DNA of 9,992 nucleotides, from positions 1-9,992 of the forward strand of contig DHSB01000091.1 in assembly GCA_002408385.1 (NCBI GenBank), written 5' to 3'. The DNA comes from Myxococcales bacterium UBA5297. Its GTDB lineage: Bacteria; Myxococcota; Myxococcia; Myxococcales; UBA5297. Position 1 is the stretch's first letter, and each line of letters begins with the position of its first letter. A model generated the notes under the pieces. The model was not told where the DNA came from and did no database searches. It saw nothing but the letters and a program-made list of their open reading frames with translations. The position numbers and the translations under genes are program-made. This document shows positions 6,134-9,992 of this stretch, piece after piece.

Positions 6134-6952
6134 TCAGGCCGTCGGCTCGTCGAGGAGCGCGCGGATCGCCACGCTCGCGGCCGTCATTCCGACGACGGCG
6201 GTGACGAAGATGGCGCTGCCCTGGCCCTTGGGCGCGCGGTGCTTGGGGACGGGGCCCTCGACCCCGGGGATGCCCGCCTCGTCGCCGGGAAGCGCCAACG
6301 GCAGGCGAGCCCTCTCGCGCGACCAGACCGCGAGGATTCCGGTCGGGACCGTGCAGTCGATCCCATAGTTGCGCCGCAGGTACTTGCGCACGTCCTTGGC
6401 AAATTGGTCGGTGTGCGACTCGCAGAGATCGCTCACCTGGACCGCGGTCGGGTCGAGCCGCCCGGCCGCGCCCATGGCCGAGACGACCGGAAGGCGCTCG
6501 CGCACGCAGCGGGCGAGCAGGTGCAGCTTGGCCTTGACCGTGTCGATGGCGTCGATGACGAAGCTGGTGCCGGCGCCGGCAGGGAGCAGCCGCTCGGCGT
6601 TCTGCTCGCCATAGTGCTCGGCTATCGGCTCGACGTGGAGGTTCGGGTTGATGAGGCGCAGGCGCTCGGCCATCACCTCGGCTTTGGGCCGGCCTATCGA
6701 GCTCTCGAGCGCGTGGAGCTGGCGGTTGAAGTTGGTGACGCAGACCCGCTCGCCGTCGACGAGGGTTATCCGTCCGACGCCGCTGCGGGCGAGGGCTTCG
6801 GCCGCGTTGGAGCCGACCCCGCCGATGCCAAAGACGATGACGTGGGCGCGGGCAAGGCGGGCAAGGCCGTCCTCGCCAACCAGGCGGGCGAGGCGATCGA
6901 GGCGCGGGTCGAACGGGGCAGGGGAGAGTCTCTTCGCGTTTGCTCGGTCCAT
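6134..6952 (-). CDS. tcdA: tRNA threonylcarbamoyladenosine dehydratase (TcdA/CsdL)
   Basis: E1-like ThiF/MoeB-fold enzyme of 272 residues, close to the 268 of E. coli TcdA. It uses ATP to cyclise t6A at position 37 of ANN-decoding tRNAs to ct6A, in the cytoplasm. The nucleotide-binding loop GIGGVG is at 42-47, VDGERVCVTNFNRQ at 65-78 carries the Asp and Arg that bind ATP, and DAIDTVKAK (134-142) is the conserved family motif. The C-terminal helix GSAIFVTAVVGMTAASVAIRALL (245-267) matches this subfamily rather than ThiF or MoeB, which have zinc-binding CxxC pairs that are absent here. The ATG is preceded by GAGGAG at five bases. There is no csdA/csdE partner in the window. It lies 344 bases downstream of the histidine kinase on the same strand and probably has its own promoter. 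Confidence 0.93.
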   Translation of the reverse strand: MDRANAKRLSPAPFDPRLDRLARLVGEDGLARLARAHVIVFGIGGVGSNAAEALARSGVGRITLVDGERVCVTNFNRQLHALESSIGRPKAEVMAERLRLINPNLHVEPIAEHYGEQNAERLLPAGAGTSFVIDAIDTVKAKLHLLARCVRERLPVVSAMGAAGRLDPTAVQVSDLCESHTDQFAKDVRKYLRRNYGIDCTVPTGILAVWSRERARLPLALPGDEAGIPGVEGPVPKHRAPKGQGSAIFVTAVVGMTAASVAIRALLDEPTA

Positions 6953-6973
6953 CCAAACTCCTCGGGGCCCGCG

Positions 6974-6979
6974 ATATTA
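6974..6979 (-). promoter_or_regulatory. Possible -10 element for tcdA
   Basis: Reads TAATAT on the minus strand, 21 bases before the tcdA ATG, in otherwise very GC-rich sequence. No convincing -35 box is visible. If used, the leader would be only about 15 bases, just enough for the GAGGAG ribosome-binding site. Confidence 0.35.
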
Positions 6980-7260
6980 CCCGTGGACCGGCTCGGTTGA
7001 GCACGACGAGGCAGAGAACCCGCGACCGCGGTCAGTCGCAGTCGCTGACCAGATGGCGGGCCCGGTGCTCGCGGTTGCAGAGCGGATGCGCGGTCGGCCG
7101 GAGGCTCGGCGAACAGGCCGGGTAGATCACAGGCGCGGTCCGAGCCGGCCCCCGGTCACCCCGAGCGTAGAGGCGACCAGCGGGAGCCTCGGAGTCCCCG
7201 AGGGGGCCGCGCGAGAGTCGAACCGACCCTCGTGCTTCGGCCTGCCCCGAGCCTCGGGCC
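6980..7260. other. Hairpin-rich spacer between the kinase and tcdA
   Basis: No gene is recognised. Simple hairpins are present at 7187-7203 (CCTCGG/CCGAGG, perfect) and 7213-7231 (8 bp with one G-U on the minus-strand RNA), downstream of the kinase stop. They may stabilise or end its transcript, but no T-tract follows. Minus-strand frames through here are Arg/Pro-rich without family resemblance. Confidence 0.4.
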
Positions 7261-7298
7261 GACCGGCTACCGCCCGAAGGAGCCTTCGACACATCTTC
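7261..7298. repeat. Intact copy of the palindromic intergenic repeat (unoccupied site)
   Basis: Corresponds to 31-51 (18 of 21 identical) joined to 233-247 (15 of 15 identical), with only two bases between the halves. CGAAGG-AG-CCTTCG at 7275-7288 is a perfect 6-bp hairpin. It starts at the kinase stop: its last two bases fall within the stop codon at 7297-7299. Confidence 0.55.
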
Positions 7299-9225
7299 AG
7301 ACCGGCGCGTGCGAGTCGGCTTCCGGGGCCGTCGCGACGGGTTTCTCAGGCGCAATCGGGAGCGTGAACCGAAACCGGCTACCCCGGCCCGGTTCGCTCT
7401 CGGCCCAGATACGGCCGCCGTGGGCCTCGACGAGCATGCGAGTGATGAACAGACCGAGCCCAATGCCCTTGATCTGCCGGTTGGCCCTGCTTCGAAAGAA
7501 GCGATCGAAGAGCTGCGGCAGCTCATCCTCAGGGATTCCCGGCCCCTGGTCCTCGATGGTCACTTCGATCTGCTCCTGGCGCACGACAGCCGAGACGGTC
7601 ACCGGACGGCCTGGCGGCGAGTACTTCTGCGCGTTGGTCAGCAGGTTGAAAAGGATGCGTTCGAGCCTGTCGGGATCGGCGGCGACCGGCGGCAGCGATT
7701 CGGGGATTTCGAGCCGGATCCGCTGGGCGTCGACAACGCCCTCGGCACTCTCGAGCAGCTCGCGCAAGTAGGCCCGAAGGCCGAGCGCCTGCGGTTCGAG
7801 CTCAAGCTGCTTTGTCTCAACCCGCGCCGAGTCGACCAGGTCCTCGATCATCACGTTCATGCGACGAACGCTCTTGCCGACCGTCTGCACACTCTTCCAG
7901 AGCTTGTCGCCGGGGGCGCCCTTGGCGAGTCCTTTGGCGAGCAGGTGGGACTGAAGCTGGATGACCATCAGCGGGGCGCGCAGGTCGTGCGAGATCATGT
8001 GGACGACCCCCTCGCGCAACGCCTCGGCCTCCTTGCGCTCGGTGATGTCCTCGATGATGGCGATGAAGTAGAGGGGGCTGCCTTCCGCGTCGCGCAGGAG
8101 CGAGGCCGTCACGGTGCCCCAGGCGACCGAGCCGTCCTTTCGCAGGTAGCGCTTCTCGTGGGAGTAGGCTGTCTGCTCGCCAGCGAGCACGCGGGTCATC
8201 GCCTCGCGATCCCTGGCTCGGTCGGCCGGGAAGGTCACGTCGCGGGAATAGCGGCGGGTGAGCTCCTCGGCCGAATGGCCGAGAAACTCGCACAGGCGGT
8301 CGTTGACCCGCAGCAGTCGCCCGTCGGTCCCGACGAGCGCGGCGCCGACGGCCGAGTGCTCGAAGGCGGCCCGGAAGCGGGCTTCGCTTTCACGCAGCGC
8401 CTCTTCGGCGGCGCGCCGTTCGGTCAGCTCGTGTTCGAGCTTCTTCTGGGACTCGACGAAGTCGCGGAAGATCGACTGGAACGGCGTCAGAAGCGAGCCG
8501 CTCACGATGGCTTCGTAGATGGCCACCGACGCGAAGAGCTTGAGCAGATGGCCGACCATGTTGAAGACGCCGTAGACATCCGTGTAGAGCGTGAAGGCGA
8601 GCTCGGAGACGACCTTGGCGCCCAGCGCCGCGAGCAGGAACTGCAGGATCGGCCGATCGAGCTTGTCGCGCTGGCGCCAGAAGAGGATCGCCGCCGCCGC
8701 GAAGAGTGCGGAGACGACGTATTCGGAATTGACCTTGAACCGGGTCAGGCGCCCCGTCGCATCGTCATAGGCAGTCGGGAAGAGCTCCAGCGGCTGAATG
8801 GAGACGATGAGGAGGGAGGTCGCCATGAGGTAGCCGACGAGCAGTCGCTCGGGAGCAAGCCGACGGTTCGTCGCGAGCACCCGGGCAGCGAGCGGAAACG
8901 AGATGCTCTCGAGGCCACGGCCGACAATCCAGTATTGGGTGGCGAGGTTCGCGCCCGGTTCGCGAAAGACGCCCATGCCGAGATAGGCGAGGGTGTGAAG
9001 CAGGTCGAGCACGCCGACACAAAGGAAGGCAACCGCGAGGACCAGCAAAAAGCTGTTGGGGGCAAAACGGCGCGTGTTCCAGCCAATGGCGAAGATGGCC
9101 GCGGAGACCACGACAGCGCCCAGCTCGACCAGGGCATGGAAGAGCAGATAGTTCGCGCGGCTCAGAAGGTAGAGCCCGAAGGAGCCGGCGATGACGAGAG
9201 CGAGAACGATGAGCCAACGGCGCAA
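7297..9225 (-). CDS. MASE3-PAS sensor histidine kinase
   Basis: Membrane sensor kinase of 642 residues, starting at TTG with GAGGAGG five bases upstream. Residues ~1-245 hold about seven or eight hydrophobic segments with [11 protein letters not shown] (77-87), characteristic of the MASE3 integral-membrane sensor domain. A short coiled segment (255-280) leads to one PAS/PAC domain (280-398, ending [16 protein letters not shown]). The HisKA domain has the phospho-acceptor His413 in SHDLRAPL. The HATPase_c domain shows the N-box ([10 protein letters not shown], Asn531), G1 DQGPGIP (559-565), F-box LFDRFF (572-577) and G2 GIGLGLF (587-593). All catalytic boxes are intact, so it should autophosphorylate. 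There is no receiver domain and no adjacent response regulator, so its partner lies elsewhere. The ligand is unknown. A longer reading to 9492 would run through intron debris and is rejected. Confidence 0.92.
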   Translation of the reverse strand: MRRWLIVLALVIAGSFGLYLLSRANYLLFHALVELGAVVVSAAIFAIGWNTRRFAPNSFLLVLAVAFLCVGVLDLLHTLAYLGMGVFREPGANLATQYWIVGRGLESISFPLAARVLATNRRLAPERLLVGYLMATSLLIVSIQPLELFPTAYDDATGRLTRFKVNSEYVVSALFAAAAILFWRQRDKLDRPILQFLLAALGAKVVSELAFTLYTDVYGVFNMVGHLLKLFASVAIYEAIVSGSLLTPFQSIFRDFVESQKKLEHELTERRAAEEALRESEARFRAAFEHSAVGAALVGTDGRLLRVNDRLCEFLGHSAEELTRRYSRDVTFPADRARDREAMTRVLAGEQTAYSHEKRYLRKDGSVAWGTVTASLLRDAEGSPLYFIAIIEDITERKEAEALREGVVHMISHDLRAPLMVIQLQSHLLAKGLAKGAPGDKLWKSVQTVGKSVRRMNVMIEDLVDSARVETKQLELEPQALGLRAYLRELLESAEGVVDAQRIRLEIPESLPPVAADPDRLERILFNLLTNAQKYSPPGRPVTVSAVVRQEQIEVTIEDQGPGIPEDELPQLFDRFFRSRANRQIKGIGLGLFITRMLVEAHGGRIWAESEPGRGSRFRFTLPIAPEKPVATAPEADSHAPV

Positions 9226-9230
9226 TGGAC

Positions 9231-9237
9231 CCTCCTC
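9231..9237 (-). promoter_or_regulatory. Ribosome-binding site selecting the TTG start of the kinase
   Basis: GAGGAGG on the minus strand, five bases from TTG at 9225-9223. There is no ATG or GTG start nearby with comparable support, and the first membrane helix begins immediately after this TTG. Confidence 0.8.
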
Positions 9238-9300
9238 GCAGGTAGAGTCCGCATCCCACGACCGGCAGGGGAGAGTATGAGCGCCGTTGGCGGCGGGCAG

Positions 9301-9866
9301 CAGCCGAAGAGGTTCGGCAAGTACGGCTTGACCATCCACCCGGAGAAGACACGACTTGTGCGCTTCCGGCCGCCGACAGGCGGGAAGGCAGGGCAGGAGC
9401 CGAGGAGGCCTGGCAGCTTCAGCCTGCTGGGCTTCGCCCGCTGCTCGGGCAAGAGCCGCCAGGGGCGGTGGGTCATCAAGCGCAAACTGCAACAGGCCGA
9501 TTCAGGCGCGGGCTCATGGCGGCGGCGGAATGGTGCCGACGTGCCATGCACAGGCCTGTCCGAGAGCAGCACAAGGAACTGTCGGAGAAGCTGGCCGGGC
9601 ACTGGGCGTATTACGGGACTATCGGTAACCACGGGCTGCTCGACCGGTTCCGCGCGGCAGTCAGGGGGCTTTGGCGAAAGAATCTGGCGAGGCGCTCCCG
9701 GCGAGGCATGCCATGGAAGCGCTTTGAGCAGATGGAGAAGGTCTTCCGGTTGCCGCCAACCCGAGTCATCCATTCCGAAGAACGAAGAACGGCGTTCGGC
9801 CCGGATGGCGCGCGCTGGGAGGAGTCGGAGTCCGCTGTTGCTGAAGCGGCCTGCGGCTCTCTCTAA
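9301..9866 (+). pseudogene. Group II intron reverse transcriptase/maturase fragment, frameshifted
   Basis: The first frame reads [19 protein letters not shown], then SFSLLGF and [13 protein letters not shown], typical of the palm tail just after the YADD catalytic motif of LtrA-type proteins. It then loses frame. The sequence resumes one frame over as [38 protein letters not shown] and AYYGTIGNHGLLDRF, ending near LPPTRVIHS: the maturase thumb (domain X). The switch falls at the A-run 9484-9486, where restoring a single A would rejoin the frames. The finger domain and YADD are absent, and the last ~25 residues look aberrant. It therefore has no polymerase function. A GTG-started frame (9468-9866) could still express the thumb part, with no evidence that it does. 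Confidence 0.82.
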
Positions 9867-9890
9867 CTCGTAGCGAAACCGTAAACCGAG

Positions 9891-9923
9891 GAGCCGGATG
9901 TGGGAAATCCGCACGTCCCGATC
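9891..9923 (+). ncRNA. Group II intron domain V
   Basis: The 33-base sequence starts GAGCCGGATG with the catalytic AGC triad at positions 2-4, has a GAAA apical region (9904-9907) and the 3'-side CG bulge before the closing strand. Canonical domain V is 34 bases. The basal helix has a C-C and a G-A opposition in TCCCGATC, suggesting decay. Confidence 0.7.
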
Positions 9924-9959
9924 TGTGGGGGAGGCGGGCGACCCGCGCCTCTGCCCGAC
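9924..9959 (+). ncRNA. Probable group II intron domain VI
   Basis: Follows domain V directly. GAGGCGGG (9931-9938) pairs with CCCG and CCTC (9942-9945, 9948-9951), leaving a two-base bulge, and the segment then runs into CCCGAC. No bulged branch-point A is evident on the 3' strand, consistent with a degenerate copy. The last 33 bases of the window (9960-9992) show nothing recognisable. Confidence 0.5.
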
Positions 9960-9992
9960 CTCCGCACCACAGCCCGACTTTGACACGGCTAG

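Larger units (their letters stand above)
9301..9959 (+). mobile_element. 5'-truncated group II intron remnant
   Basis: This carries the 3' part of a bacterial group II intron in order: the tail of the intron-encoded reverse transcriptase, a short joining region, domain V and a domain VI-like hairpin, ending near CCCGAC. RNA domains I-III and most of the reverse transcriptase are missing, so it cannot splice or move alone. Recognisable similarity begins around 9301. The exact intron 3' end (about 9958-9960) is inferred from the usual AY ending. Confidence 0.75.

Noticed and set aside
7213..7231. tRNA T-arm-like GGTTCGACTC on the minus strand
   Set aside because: There is no 5-bp T stem in the right register, no acceptor stem, no anticodon arm and no CCA. 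It is a simple hairpin.
7309..9873. 854-codon plus-strand open frame opposite the kinase
   Set aside because: It is antisense to a kinase with all motifs intact, is very rich in charged residues, and only its final part (from 9301) is meaningful, as the intron reverse transcriptase.
9162..9986. 274-codon minus-strand open frame covering the right end
   Set aside because: It overlaps the kinase in another frame and is antisense to the intron remnant; its sequence has no domain character.
1..9992. CRISPR array, rRNA, riboswitch or integron attachment sites
   Set aside because: No regularly spaced short repeats, rRNA signatures or recognisable aptamer cores were seen. The only tandem repeat is the two-copy 57-bp unit.

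Overview
High-GC, Gram-negative-type chromosomal DNA. Codon use is strongly G/C-biased at third positions, ribosome-binding sites are clear, and several genes appear to start with TTG or GTG. A PMT/ArnT-type glycosyltransferase, an SPFH/zinc-ribbon protein, a MASE3 sensor kinase, group II intron debris and a short inverted-repeat element would fit Myxococcota or a related deltaproteobacterial lineage. That placement is inference; no taxonomic marker gene is present.

Layout: (1) 1-507 has no convincing gene. It holds a 176-bp MITE-like element (54-229) with 13-bp terminal inverted repeats, flanked by ATT and sitting inside a palindromic target sequence. An apparently unoccupied relative of that target lies at 7261-7298. 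(2) 508-2382 (+) is a polytopic GT39 glycosyltransferase. (3) 2383-2777 is a spacer with a 57-bp tandem repeat, each copy containing a short palindrome, followed by a promoter-like sequence. (4) 2778-3962 (+) is an SPFH-domain protein with three C-terminal zinc ribbons and a TTG start, followed by a strong intrinsic terminator (4008-4050). (5) 4078-5061 (+) is an unrecognised 327-residue protein. (6) On the minus strand are a small CHAP-like protein (5229-5708), the tRNA-modifying enzyme TcdA (6134-6952) and a MASE3-PAS-histidine kinase (7297-9225, TTG start). Sizeable gaps suggest these three are separate transcription units. (7) 9301-9959 (+) is the 3' remnant of a group II intron: the tail of its reverse transcriptase/maturase, broken by a one-base frameshift, then domain V and a domain VI-like hairpin. 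Its 5' boundary lies only 75 bp from the kinase start.

The genes do not form an obvious pathway. They look like housekeeping and envelope functions (lipid-linked sugar transfer, membrane-associated SPFH protein, t6A-to-ct6A modification, membrane sensing) in a region modified by small mobile elements. I found no convincing novel multi-gene system. The most unusual items are the apparent filled and empty element sites, the triple-ribbon SPFH protein, the unknown 327-residue protein and the decayed intron beside the kinase.
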